64,000 bases of DNA, taken from contig CM073322.1 of assembly GCA_037043015.1 (NCBI GenBank), positions 7,699,601-7,763,600 of the forward strand. Direction: 5' to 3'. Shown here one piece after another: positions 45,785 through 56,091 of this stretch; the stretch's first letter is position 1, and each line of letters starts with the position of its first letter. The notes under the pieces were generated by a model. It saw only the letters and a list, made by a program, of their open reading frames with translations, made no database searches and was not told the DNA's origin. Made by a program: the position numbers and the translations under genes. Source of the stretch: Bryum argenteum. Lineage: Eukaryota > Streptophyta > Bryopsida > Bryales > Bryaceae.

Positions 45785-47053
45785 GCATATTTATTTTTAC
45801 CAATAGTGAGTTATATCTTCTCTAATTTGTATTGAGTTTTGATTGTTTATGTTGTATTTGGATTACATGTGATAGTCACCATCCCTATTCACTAATTCAC
45901 CTATTTCTTTTTGCAAATTTCCTTATGTCATTTTCTTTGTGAATTAGCTTATATTTTCCTTGTATTTGCATAATATTATAAGGTATTGGAATATTTTACA
46001 AAAATTTATGAACAAATTTTATAAACAAATTTTATGAACAAAGTTGATGAACAAAGTTTATGAACACATTTTATGAACAAATTTTATGAATGAAATTTTT
46101 TTTTTGTTTTCTTTCCTTCTTGAACCAGTATATGCTTTACTGAGATAAACACATACAGAAAGCCATAGCAATTTTATGAATGAATTTTATGAACAAATTT
46201 CATGAAAAAAAAAAATTCAACAAATTTTTTTGGCCTGTCCAGGAGCCTTGCCTGTCCAGGGGCCTTTGATTGTTCAGGGGCCCATTTGAGGAGGGATTCA
46301 GCAGTGACTGGACGCATACATTTGAGGTGGCCCCTATACATTTTGAGGTGGCAGCAAGGTGGCTTTTATGAAGTGGCAGTTCTTGGCATACATGAGCATG
46401 ATCCACATGTTTTCAAGGAGGGCATGAAAAGGGGACCCCACATACAAGCATGGGTCACCCACTGACATGGCAGAGAAGCTTTTATGGGGTACTAGCTCCA
46501 TGGAAGGATCAAATGCCTCCTTTTTCAAGGAGGTCCCACATATGTAGTTTTTTTATAACTATCTTTTTAGAATATGTCAGATTTCTTTTGGCATTTTTCC
46601 TTTTCTCATGCTTGCCCCCACATGCTTCCCCTTGCATGGGCAGTGGGGAATAGTACTCACAAAAATGCCAAATTTGAACCACCTTGCATTGCAAGGTGGC
46701 TACAATAAGCTATTGATTTTTTTTTAGTGATGTATTTTTCGAATGTTGTTCTAAACTTGATGCCCTACCCGACAGTAGTTGACCATTTTTTCATTTGGTG
46801 CCTCAAACAATGCGATTTTCAAGCCCAAAGTTGAGAAATAGCAACTGCCCCAAGAATTTCAGCCCCCTTTTTTATCACTTATTCAGAAAATCCTTGCATC
46901 CTATTCATCACCAAAGTCTAAAATTTAGCATACTAGAATTGCATCACCCTATCTTCAAGATCCTACGGTTGGATTTTCAAGTAATTACTGTCAAGCGATT
47001 TTACACGCAATAGAAAATTTTGACATTTTTCACTATTTTCTCGCAGTTTTACC
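45785..47053. other. 3' region of the piggyBac element
   Basis: Non-coding. About 46004-46200 is a degenerate ~15-bp repeat (TTTTATGAACAAAT). About 46237-46282 holds two CTTGCCTGTCCAGGGGCC-like units. The phrase AAGATCCTACGGTTGGATTTTC-like at about 46957-46978 is shared with MITE 4, and its 19-bp core with MITE 1. Frames here are short and overlap; none is called. Confidence 0.6.
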
Positions 47054-47075
47054 CCCAGGGACGTTTAGGGGTTAA
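47054..47075 (-). repeat. piggyBac right inverted terminus and TTAA
   Basis: CCAGGGACGTTTAGGGGTTAA; read on the minus strand it begins TTAACCCCTAAACGTCCCTG, matching the left end. Confidence 0.9.
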
Positions 47076-47428
47076 CTAATAAGATTTGTATCATGTCATG
47101 ATTTATATTTCCTACAACATAGATACTGACTGCCACGTACTAGAGGTAATATATAATCATTTGGAATATAAAGACACGAGCAACCATACAATGTGAGGTA
47201 ACAAGTAAATGTCAAGAAATTCAGAGCCGCACAATCACAAGTGATAGTGACTCTTGGTCACAAGATTTATACTGCATTGGCATTCCTCTAACATCGGCAC
47301 TAACAACTTTATATGTTCAAGAGGTTGACAACTACATAATTGTGAGTGACGATGACTCTTGCTCCCGAAAATTAAACCACATTGAACTTATTTTAATATT
47401 AATACAATGTACCACACAGATGACAAAT

Positions 47429-47492
<64 letters not shown>

Positions 47493-48116
47493 CCGAAAAA
47501 AATGTGTCAAGGCACGAACAACCACATAATCCCAAGTAACACTAACTCTTGCTCATCAAAAATATACCATTTTGGTATTCCTATGACATGAAGTGAAATT
47601 CAACACCCTAACGCATATGTGGTTTGAGTAGCCACTTGCATAATATAAGCAATATACACCCCAACTTGTTGTAAACTACAATTGCACTAGTGATACCAAG
47701 TGATATGAGTGACTTAGCTAATCAACTCTTACAGTATGAGAATCCAATGCAACTATCACCATGAATCAAGGTTCAATCATTACAATATTGTTGCATATCA
47801 ACAAAAAAAAAAAATTTAAATTTAAAAATAAATGATTGGTGCATTTAGATTTTAAACGACATAACTTGTACCACTCACCTTACCACGAACGATCACTATC
47901 ACGTCTTCGATGAAGTAAGTAGAAAGTCAAATATTCATTCCACTCAATATCTACAATTAACATAACACTTTTGCACCCACCTCACTTAATTTTCATATTC
48001 AACAACACCAAAGTTTCTTTTTTACTCCAAAAACATTCTCCTACCTCTCCCTATCTATAGTACATCTACCTAGCTGATAATTTCCACATGACGCATGTAA
48101 CCTCCACCTCCCACGT
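47076..48116. other. AT-rich intergenic with dinucleotide repeat
   Basis: No gene was recognised. The only notable structure is the (AT) tract at 47431-47488. Confidence 0.5.
47431..47488. repeat. (AT)29 microsatellite
   Basis: Twenty-nine uninterrupted AT dinucleotides; expected to be polymorphic. Confidence 0.95.
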
Positions 48117-48238
48117 GGACTCATTCCAATATTCTAACTTTTTTGAGAAATTTACCCAAGAGCCAATAGTCATGTATGGACTCATTCCAGTATTCTAACT
48201 TTTTTGAGAAATTGACCATTGAGCCAATAGTCATGGAT
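48117..48238. repeat. 61-bp tandem duplication
   Basis: GGACTCATTCCAATATTC at 48117 and GGACTCATTCCAGTATTC at 48178 begin two consecutive copies of a 61-bp unit containing CTAACTTTTTTGAGAAATT and GAGCCAATAGTCATG, with about 5 differences. Confidence 0.85.
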
Positions 48239-48420
48239 GCATGATAAGGGGAAATCACATCAACTTATTTGAGGTTAGAAAAATCACTTGTCCTAGAAGA
48301 CCACCCCCTCCGTCCCCAGTCCCCATAAAGCAAAAATAAGCTAATAACAAAGGGAAAAAAATAGCATTGAAATCCGTGGCAGTGCATGGCCTGACAAGAG
48401 ACTCCAATAATTCACTGGAA

Positions 48421-48525
48421 TGTCATGTCATGTCATGACACCCCCCTTTCTTTCTGGCAAGTGACTTACTTGAGCACGGGGTCTGCAACCATCCGGATCT
48501 CGGGCAGGGGGGAAAACGGAGACCC
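48421..48525 (+). repeat. Detached terminal fragment of the foldback element
   Basis: The sequence from GTCATGACACCCCCC through GGCAAGTGACTT, GGGTCTGCAACCATCC and GGATCTCGGGCAGG matches the outer ~90 bp of the foldback arm at 48588. It is a partial second copy or the remnant of a tandem insertion. Confidence 0.65.
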
Positions 48526-48587
48526 CAAAAAAAATGAAGACCCCACCTTTTCTTTATCACTGAAGTGACTATGGTTGTTATATGTCA

Positions 48588-49000
48588 TGTCATCCCCTTT
48601 CTGGCAAGTGACTGGGTCTGCAATAATCAGGATATCGGGCAGGCAAAGAAAAAATCCCTAGATTTTTTTTTTTATTGCGGAAGGGATTGATCGACCTATG
48701 AAGGGGAGTGGCGGAAAAACCCTCAAAATTGCCCCCTTTTGTTGCAAGATGCAAATTAATTATTTTCAGACAAGTTTTGAAGTTAGCTGACCTTAAGGTT
48801 ACATACTTCAAAACTTGTCGAAAATAATTAGTTTGCATCTCGCATAAAAAGAGGGCAATTTTGAGGGTTTTTCCGGCACTCCCCTTCATAGGTTGATCGA
48901 TCCCTTTCGCAATAAATAAAGTTCCGGAGATTTTTCTTTGTCTGACCGATATCCAAGATTGTCGCAGACTCAGTCACTTGCCCGAAAGGGGGTGTCATGA
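48588..49000. mobile_element. Foldback element with ~200-bp arms
   Basis: The left arm (about 48588-48785) and right arm (about 48810-49000) are inverted copies. They share CCCCTTTC-x-GGCAAGTGACTG, GGATATCGG, ACCTATGAAGGGGAGTG, GGAAAAACCCTCAAAATTGC and GATGCAAA-TAATTATTTTC. The centre (GACAAGTTTTGAAGTTAGC ... TACTTCAAAACTTGTC) is also self-complementary. It has no gene. Such a nearly closed hairpin is typical of foldback MITEs and could give double-stranded RNA if transcribed. A clear target duplication was not found, although GTCATG occurs at both flanks. Confidence 0.75.
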
Positions 49001-49984
49001 CAAGTTTTGAAGTATGTAACTGGATCCGGTAGCTAACTTGTACATCTACATGTATACCAAAAACCGCAATGCTCTTTCAAATGTATGCCCATGTAGAGTA
49101 ACAATTGGAAACTACACGACTATGCTACTTTGGCTCAACGTCTACTTTTATATCAATTTCTTAAACACACCTGCAAAGCTCGAATCACCACCATTGATAT
49201 TGAAAATCTGGCAAGAACCAATTTGGTTGATGTTCAAATGCACAAAATCCTTCAAATTTGCTTTCTGAACTTCTGTCTTGATAGCCATCTCGCTTGTGGG
49301 CGCTTGTGGAACTTCTGTTTTGACAGCCATCTAGCTTGTGGGCCCTTCATCATGCATAATACATTTTCCTTTGAAAGGGCCCGAAGTAGCAATTAACTCA
49401 GTCCTTTTCGCATCTGCACTCGACAATTCAACACCGTCATTGTCCAACATCCCTTAAGTAAAGAGGTTCTTGCATGACAGATAGGCGAATCTACAAGTTA
49501 TACCTTTCGGGGTTGCCAATGAACACCCAAGAAGATGCGAGCATGAAGGGCTTCCTCTTCCCCGGTCAAAACGTCACTGCTAGTGAATTCCTTGCTTGAG
49601 CCGCTTCTACTCAATTCTCTCGCCCCCTCAGTCCCCGCGTTTCTTACGTCTTTCTTACGTCTGCAAACCTTGGGTCCTTCACGATGTCAAATGGGACAAG
49701 ATTAACTCCCATTGACTCGCAACTATGATCTTATTGCCTTTGACGTATGACCCTTCCAATGGCACGGATCATGTTTTGCAAACTGCCAATCATTTAAAAT
49801 GCAAACAATTAGAAATATATTAGCATATAATTACAAGCAAAATATAAGCTTGTAGGCATTTGACTAAGTAAAGATCCAAGCATAAGCTTATAATGCACAT
49901 AATTCAATATACACAAAATAAGTGAAATAAAAGAATGATGATGACTTTTGAGGCGGATAGAGACTACCATCAGTTTTTGTGATC
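49001..49984. other. Mostly non-coding; a short tandem duplication
   Basis: At 49262-49345 a ~55-bp unit (CTTCTGT-TTGA-AGCCATCT, GCTTGTGGGC) is repeated, seen on the minus strand as MAVKTEVPQAPTSE / MAIKTEVQKAN. This could be a decayed exon of the minus-strand pseudogene that follows, but the link is not shown. The rest is unassigned. Confidence 0.35.
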
Positions 49985-51887
49985 TCCTAAATGAAGAATC
50001 TCAACAATTCAACCAAAGGTCTAATTTCTTCTTTCTTGCTCAAATTTGCAATGGATTCTTTGGTGCCAACTCCTTTACATCGTCGCCACTCGTCAAAAGC
50101 ATGTACCGCCTATAACTCATTATGCCTACTTTTCCTTTGATCACCGCTCTTCACGTTAACAACGTTGAGTGGATCGGATTGCTTAAACCAATGAGTTGCA
50201 CTTGATATGAATTTAGCATCTGGAGCTAGTTTAGAAACCAATTCCTTCATTTCCCCTCCATGATAACTTGGATTTAGAAGCACTACAGAGAGTTTCATAA
50301 TAAACATATACATCAAACAGAATGTATAGGTTTGTAAAACTTACCTTCATCTCCGGAATTATCTCTTATACCTTCATCTACATCTTTTGTATTGTCTTCA
50401 TTCACTGCATCATCATCAAAGTTCAGGCTCAAAATTTGTTTTTCATGTAAATTTGCTTCCACCTCATCAAATGCTTGGATACAAACCATGTCATTTAGTT
50501 CATCTTATAGTAGAGTCTCGGAAGTTGGATATATGCCTGTAGAACGCAACAAATCATTTTTAGATTGCACAGCCTAAAACTCGGTTGTAAGGAATTGTGG
50601 AAGACACGAATACGAATCTAATTATAAAAGTAATTTGAGTTCCCTCCATACCAGCTTCCTTGAGTTGATCTTGCCGGATGTGTCACAACAAAACATGTCA
50701 CTTGGTTCTTCTTCAAGTAGAGTCTCACAAAGTTGAATATATGCCTATAAAACGCAACGAATCATTTTTAGAATGCATAGTCTAAATGAAGGAATTGTGG
50801 CAAAATGGAACAAGAACCAAATTGGAAACGTTATTTGAGTTACCTGCACTCCAGCTTCCTTGAGTTGAGCTTGCCGCATGTGACACAGCACAACATGTCA
50901 CTTGGTTCTTCTTCAAGTAGAGTCTCAGAAAGTTGGATATATGCCTGTAGAACGCAACGAATCATTTTTAGATTGCACAATCTAAACTAACGAATTGCGG
51001 GAGAATGGAACAAGAATCAAATTGGAAAACTTATTTGAGTTATCTACACACCAGCTTCCTTGAATTGATCTTGCCGGATGTGTCACAGCACAACATGTCA
51101 CTTGGTTCTTCATCAAGTGGAGTCTCGGAAAGTTGAATATAAGCCTATGAAACGCAACGAATCAATTTTAGATTGCACAATCTAAACAAATGAATTGAGG
51201 CAGAGTGAAATACAACACAACATGTCACTTAGTTTTTCTTCAAGTGGAGTCTTAGAAAGTTGGATATATGCCTGTAGAACGCAACGAATCATTTCTAGCT
51301 TGTACAGTCTAAAACTTGATTGTGAGGAATTGTGGGAGAATGGAACAAGAATCAAATTAGAAAAGCTGTTTGAGTTATCTGCACACCAGCTTCCTTGAAT
51401 TCATCTTGCCGGATGTCTCAAAACACAACATGTCACTTGGTTCTACTTCAAGTAGAGTCCGAGAAAGTTAGATATATGCCTGAGGAACACAACGAATCAT
51501 TTTTAGATTGCACAATCTAAACTAAGGAATTGTGGCAAAATGGAACAAGAACCAAATTGGAAACGTTATTTGAGTTACCTGCACACAAGCTTCCTTGAGT
51601 TGATCTTGTTGGATGTGTCACAACACAACAGGTCACTTGGGTCTTCTTCGAGCGGAGTCTCAGAAAGTTGGATATGCCTGTAGAACGCAACGAATCATTT
51701 TCAAATTGCAGAGTCCAAAACACAATTGTAAGGAATCGTGGCAGATTGGAACAAGAATTAAATTGGAAAAGTTATCTGCACACCGGCTGCTTGGATTGAT
51801 CTTGCCGGATGTGTCAGTGTCGCAGAAATCACTGAAGCCAAAGACTTCAATGATTGAAACTCCATCGAGTGTTGTTGCATGAATCAA
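49985..51887 (-). pseudogene. Decayed multi-exon gene with an amplified internal exon
   Basis: Minus-strand pieces: a start-like exon at 51887-51780 (MIHATTLDGVSIIEVFGFSD, then CDTDTSGKINPSSRC); a tandem array of exon-like blocks; a terminal block with DELNDMVCIQAFDEVEANL and ILSLNFDDDAVNEDN, ending at a canonical donor GAAG|GTAAGT near 50343; and an exon about 50290-49990 (NPSYHGGEMKELVSKLAPDA, RRCKGVGTKESIANL) interrupted by a TAG (just after RKSRHNEL, near 50110). The pieces look like real coding sequence with splice sites, but nonsense codons and a 1-base shift near 50505 show decay. No domain was identified. Confidence 0.45.
50505..51830 (-). repeat. Tandem array of 200-bp exon/intron-like modules
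   Basis: Seven copies, marked on the plus strand by GGATATATGCCTGTAGAACG-like sequence at about 50527, 50733, 50934, 51135, 51262, 51470 and 51669; the 51135-51262 unit is shortened. On the minus strand each unit has an acceptor-like TTCTACAG followed by about 101 bases that are open in two of three frames (YIQLSETLLEEEPSDML, CCDTSGKINSRKL), then a CAG|GTAACT donor and a ~99-base intron-like spacer. A 101-base exon would shift the frame between copies, so the copies cannot all be joined in one frame unless an alternative donor (CTG|GTGTGC, giving 93 bases) is used. Confidence 0.7.
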
Positions 51888-52536
51888 CCAATTCTGAGGT
51901 CAAACAAATTGAGTACCTCTTGAGAATTTCTAACTTCTTCGACATCAGGTGTGAACCCAAAAACCACCATGAGGTGGCATTTGGTCACAAGGGGTTTTGA
52001 AGAGCAAGATTAGATGAGAAAAGAAGAGAGGAAGAAGGAAGACAAGAAGAAGACAAGGAAATAGGGAAGAAGAAGAAGAGAACCACCGGCCGGATGGCTT
52101 GGAAGTGCTCTCTACTCTTTTGATTGCCATTCCTTCGTCTTAGGTCCAAATGGGGCGTGCCATAGCTTTTTGGAAAGCTAAGCTCAATGTGCACACGCCC
52201 CTAAAATCTCAAAGGCAGAAGATCAACGAGCTAAGACTGATTGCTGTTTGACTGTGACGGTTTTTTGCCACTGCCGGGGGGAAAACTTTTTCAACACCCC
52301 GACTTTGGAAGCTCATATCTCCCTCTCTACAACTCGGAATTGAGCATGCTTTATACCATTGGAAAGCTCTACTGGAGCTCTATCTAGTGTAGAAATCTCA
52401 GAGAAGTTGAAGAAAAATCGAGTGAGTTATGGGGGAAACAATCTGGCTGGCTTTCATAGGGCAAGAACAAGCTCTTATCTTAATAACAAAGGAACTCAAT
52501 AAGGAGGAGGAAGATGAGTGAGGCAAGACAAGCAAT

Positions 52537-52690
52537 TTGAGAAGGGCTCTCCTTCTCCTAACTACTAACACTTCAACAACAAAATCATTTTGAGAAGGGC
52601 TCTCCTTCTCCTAACTACTAACACTTCAACAACAAGATCATTTTGAGAAGGGCTCTCCTTCTCCTAACTACTAACACTTCAAGAAAGATG
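52537..52690. repeat. 53-bp tandem triplication
   Basis: Three consecutive copies of TTGAGAAGGGCTCTCC ... AACACTTCAACAAC beginning at 52537, 52590 and 52643, almost identical. Confidence 0.9.
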
Positions 52691-53154
52691 ATCAAGGTGA
52701 ACAAAGAGAAAAAGGAGGCCCATGGCCTTCCTCCTCTTAACTACATAGATGAATAGGTAGGTGAACAAAATGGAGGAGAAGGGGGCCCAAGGCCTCCCTT
52801 CTCCTATTCTAACCTAAACTAAGAGGAAATGGAAGAGGTGATGATAGCTTGGAAACAAGCTATTAAGTACCAAATGGGAGCCGCCAAAGAGGCGGCTCAC
52901 CATAACCCTAACTAAGGCCTAAGCCCTAACTAAGGCATGGATGAATGACCGCCACTCCATGCGCTCCGTCCTTGAAGCCTCCATCTTATCAACGACTTCA
53001 TCAATGGATGTAGCTCCCACATGCTACCACAAGGTTAGATGAATGAATCTCTCAACAACCAAATTTCAAACACAACAAGGACATCAAAGACTACTTGTAC
53101 AAGGCCCATGGTAAATTTCTAACCCAACTCCAAGTCCCTAATTCTTACGCTAAT

Positions 53155-53262
53155 CAAACCAAGGATCCACTAGGGGGCTTTTTACCTCCTCTAGTCCTTC
53201 CTTATCGAACCAAGGATCCACTAGGGGGCTTTTTACCTCCTCTAGTCCTTCCTTATCGAACC
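53155..53262. repeat. 51-bp tandem duplication
   Basis: CCAAGGATCCACTAGGGGGC begins two perfect consecutive copies at 53159 and 53210. Confidence 0.9.
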
Positions 53263-53544
53263 AATCACTCCTAATCTAAACTAAGCTCAAAATTCATGCT
53301 AAATAATCTACCAAAGGCCTTGCGACAACTAATCTTTAATATACCTATTGCATTCAAAACTCAATTATCATAAATTCATCAAATTACCTCAAGATGTCAT
53401 GGTTTGCAAACAATTCATTAATAAAAATCCATTATTAGTAACACTTAAGCAAAAGAGAGCTTACACGCTCTCACATCAGGAGACTCAACTCGTTTACGCT
53501 TTCTCAAATTTTCTTTTTTAAAAACCGGAGATCCTTTTACAAAA

Positions 53545-55360
53545 AGCATGTGAATCTACTTTTGCTTCAGCACGCTCAGACGAGAAGAAGAAGACTTTCA
53601 TCGCTCACTTGGAGCGGCAAAGAGAAACCAGTCTTGAGAAGAAAACTACCATGGCTCACTTGGAGCGGCACGAAAACGAGTTTTGAGAAGAAATCTTCGA
53701 TCTCTCACTTGGAGCGGCAAAAGAAGACCAGGACAACAAAACTTCCATGCTCTGCCAGTAGAAGCGGCAATGGAAAACCAATCTTCAGAAGAAAACTTCC
53801 ATCGCTCACTTGCAGCCGCAAAGGAAAACCGGTCTTGAGAAGATAACTTCCTTTACTCACTTGGAGTCGCAAAGGAAAACCAATCTTGAGAATAAAGCTG
53901 CCATCGCTCACTTTGAGCGGAAAAGGGAAACTAGTCTCGAGAAGAAAACTGCCATCGTTTACTTGGAGCGGCAAACGCAAACTAGTCTTGAGGAAAAACC
54001 TGCCATTGCTCACTTCGAGCAAGAAAGGGAAACCAGTCTTACTTGGAGCGGCAAAGAGAAAGGAGTCTGGAAAAAAAACTGCCATCGCTCACGGCAAAGG
54101 GAAACCAGTCTCAAGAAGAAAACTCCATCACTCACTGGGAGCGGCAAAGGGAGACCAGTCTGGAAAAGAAAACTGCCATCGCTCTTTTGGAGTGGAAAGG
54201 GAAACCATTCTTAAGAAAAAAAACTCCCATCACTCACTTGGAGCGGCTAAGGGAGACCGGTCTGCAAAAGAAACTGCCATTGCTCACTTGAAGCGGCAAA
54301 TGGAAACCAATCTTCAGAAAAAAACTGCAATCGCTCACTTGAAGCGGCAAAGGAAAACAAGTCTTGAGAAGAAAGCTGCCATGGCTCTCTTCGAGCAACA
54401 AAGGAAAACGAGTCTTGAGAAGAAAGCTGCCATCGCTTCCATGGAGCGGCAAAGGGAAACCAGGCTTGAGAAGAAAACTGCCATCGCTCACTTGGAGCGG
54501 AAATGCAAAATAGTCTTGAAAAGAAACCTGCCATCGCTTACTTGGGGCGGCAAAGGGAAATCAGTCTAGAAAAGAAAAGTGCCATTGCTCACTTGGAGCG
54601 GCAAAGGGAAACCAGTTATCAGAAGAAAACTCTCATCCCTCACTTGGAGCGGCAAAGGGAGACCATTCTGGAAAAGAAAGCTGCCATCGCTCACTTGGAG
54701 CGGGAAGGGAAACCAGTCTTAAGAAAACTCCCATCTCTCACTTGAAGCGGCTAAGAGAAACAAGTGTTGAGAAGAAACCTGCCATCGCTTACTTGGAGCG
54801 GCAAAGGAAAATCAGTCTAGAAAAGAAAAGTGTCATCACTCACTTGGAGCGGCAAAGGCATACCACTCTTGACAAAAAAACTTCCAAGCTCACTTGGAGC
54901 GGCAAAGGCATACCACTCTTGACAAAAAAACTTCCAAGCTCACTTGGAGCGGCAAAGGAAAATCAGGAGAAGAAAACTTTCATTGCTCATTTGGAGCGGC
55001 AAAGGAAAACCAAAAGGTGAAAACTTCCATCGCTCACTTAGAGCGGCAAAGGAAAACCTGGAGAAGAGAACTTCCATCGCTCACTTGGAGCGGCAAAGGA
55101 AAACTGGAGCGACGAAGGAAAACTGAGCGGCGAAGGAAAACTGGAGTGGCGAAGGAAAACTGGAGCGGCGAAGGAAAACTGAGCGGCTAAGAAAAACTGG
55201 AGAGGCGAAGGAAAATCAGAAGAAAACTTCGATTGCTCACTTGGAGCGGCATAGGAAAACTAGAAGGAAAATTCCATCGCTCACTTCAAGCGGCAAAGGA
55301 AAACTAGGAGAAAACTTCCATCGCTCACTCGGAGCGACAAAGGAAAATCAGGAGAGGAAA
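53545..55360 (+). repeat. 51-bp (17-codon) tandem array, about 36 copies
   Basis: The unit is GAGAAGAAAACTGCCATCGC, then TCACTTGGAGCGGCAAAGGG, then AAACCAGTCTT. In one plus-strand frame it encodes the 17-residue repeat EKKTAIAHLERQRETSL, a strongly helical charged unit. Single-base indels shift the open frame at several points (pieces at 53550-53846, 53810-54214, 54503-54745, 54742-55020), so the whole array is not one gene now. Toward the 3' end units shorten to AAACTGGAGCGGCGAAGG (about 55090-55210). It may derive from a coding repeat or be a plain minisatellite. Confidence 0.85.
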
Positions 55361-56091
55361 CCTTCGATCGATCAGAGAATAAATAAATAACACACTGCAA
55401 ACCCTAGTTGACTGTAAGTGACTACCCACGTGACAAGACTACATGCCCTGCCCGAATCTGCCTAAAGTTTTATTTCTAGGAGGGGGTTAACGCCGGGTGA
55501 GGCCCCCATCGTCAGGCTCCGGGATGCTCGTGTCCCTCCCTCCTCCCGCCCTCCTCACGTCGGGTCCATCCCTCCTTGGGCTCCTGCCCTCCTCGCGTCA
55601 GGTTCCTCATATGCCGGGAATCCCTCCCATTGGGGGCCTCCCCCTCTACAAAACGTCATATTTTGGACTTCACTATCCTTTACAGATTAATCACTGAAAA
55701 AAGTGGTAGTTGCCGTATTGTTTATGAATGTACTCACAAATTTTTTGGTCATAAAGCAGTATGATGCTATTGAGCTGGAAAAAAAAAAAACAACATTGTT
55801 TAAGAAGTTTGGACATGGGCTTTTCATCCAATGGCGTTCATCCATAAGGTCAAATTGTTAGATGGACCAAAAGTATTGTCTTTTAGTTAGAATACCTTTT
55901 TAGCTTAATCGTAGGGTCATTATTTTAGGTGTATAAAGAGATTCGTAATATCTTTATATTTCATAGTGTAAAATATACTCAAATGGAATTTTTGGGTGTA
56001 GCTCAAATGTTGATTCACAAAGTCGAATACCCAAAGACAAACCTAGAGGAAGATTGGCTCCTCCTTTGTTCTTGATGCATTGTTCAAATGA
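55361..56091. other. Intergenic with a GC-rich patch
   Basis: At 55490-55650 a C/G-rich block contains repeated CCCTCCTC-CGTC-GG phrases (for example GGGCTCCTGCCCTCCTCGCG), unlike the AT-rich surroundings. It could be a promoter-like or CpG-rich remnant, but no gene starts from it. The rest is AT-rich. Confidence 0.4.

Larger units (their letters stand above)
41285..47075 (+). mobile_element. Complete piggyBac-type transposon (5,791 bp)
   Basis: The element is bounded by TTAA at 41285-41288 and 47072-47075. Directly inside are inverted ends: CCCTTAAACGTCCCTG on the left, and CCCCTAAACGTCCCTG as the reverse complement of the right. TTAA targeting with no other duplication is the hallmark of piggyBac. 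Inside is a long open frame for a transposase with all three catalytic aspartates, an upstream open frame, a 21-bp palindromic minisatellite near the left end, and ~1.3 kb of 3' sequence with a TTATGAACAAATTT-type short repeat (about 46004-46200). Both ends and the catalytic frame look intact, so it may be, or recently have been, autonomous. Confidence 0.92.
51888..53544. other. Intergenic with short tandem duplications, maybe retroelement remnant
   Basis: No gene was recognised. The CT/GA-rich part (52010-52090) gives short serine- or leucine-rich frames. The text at 52700-53100 resembles decayed retroelement sequence but no LTR pair, primer site or protease/RT motif was found. Confidence 0.35.

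Noticed and set aside
51945..53300. Possible LTR retrotransposon
   Set aside because: No paired LTRs, primer-binding site or reverse transcriptase motifs could be seen; only local tandem duplications are supported.
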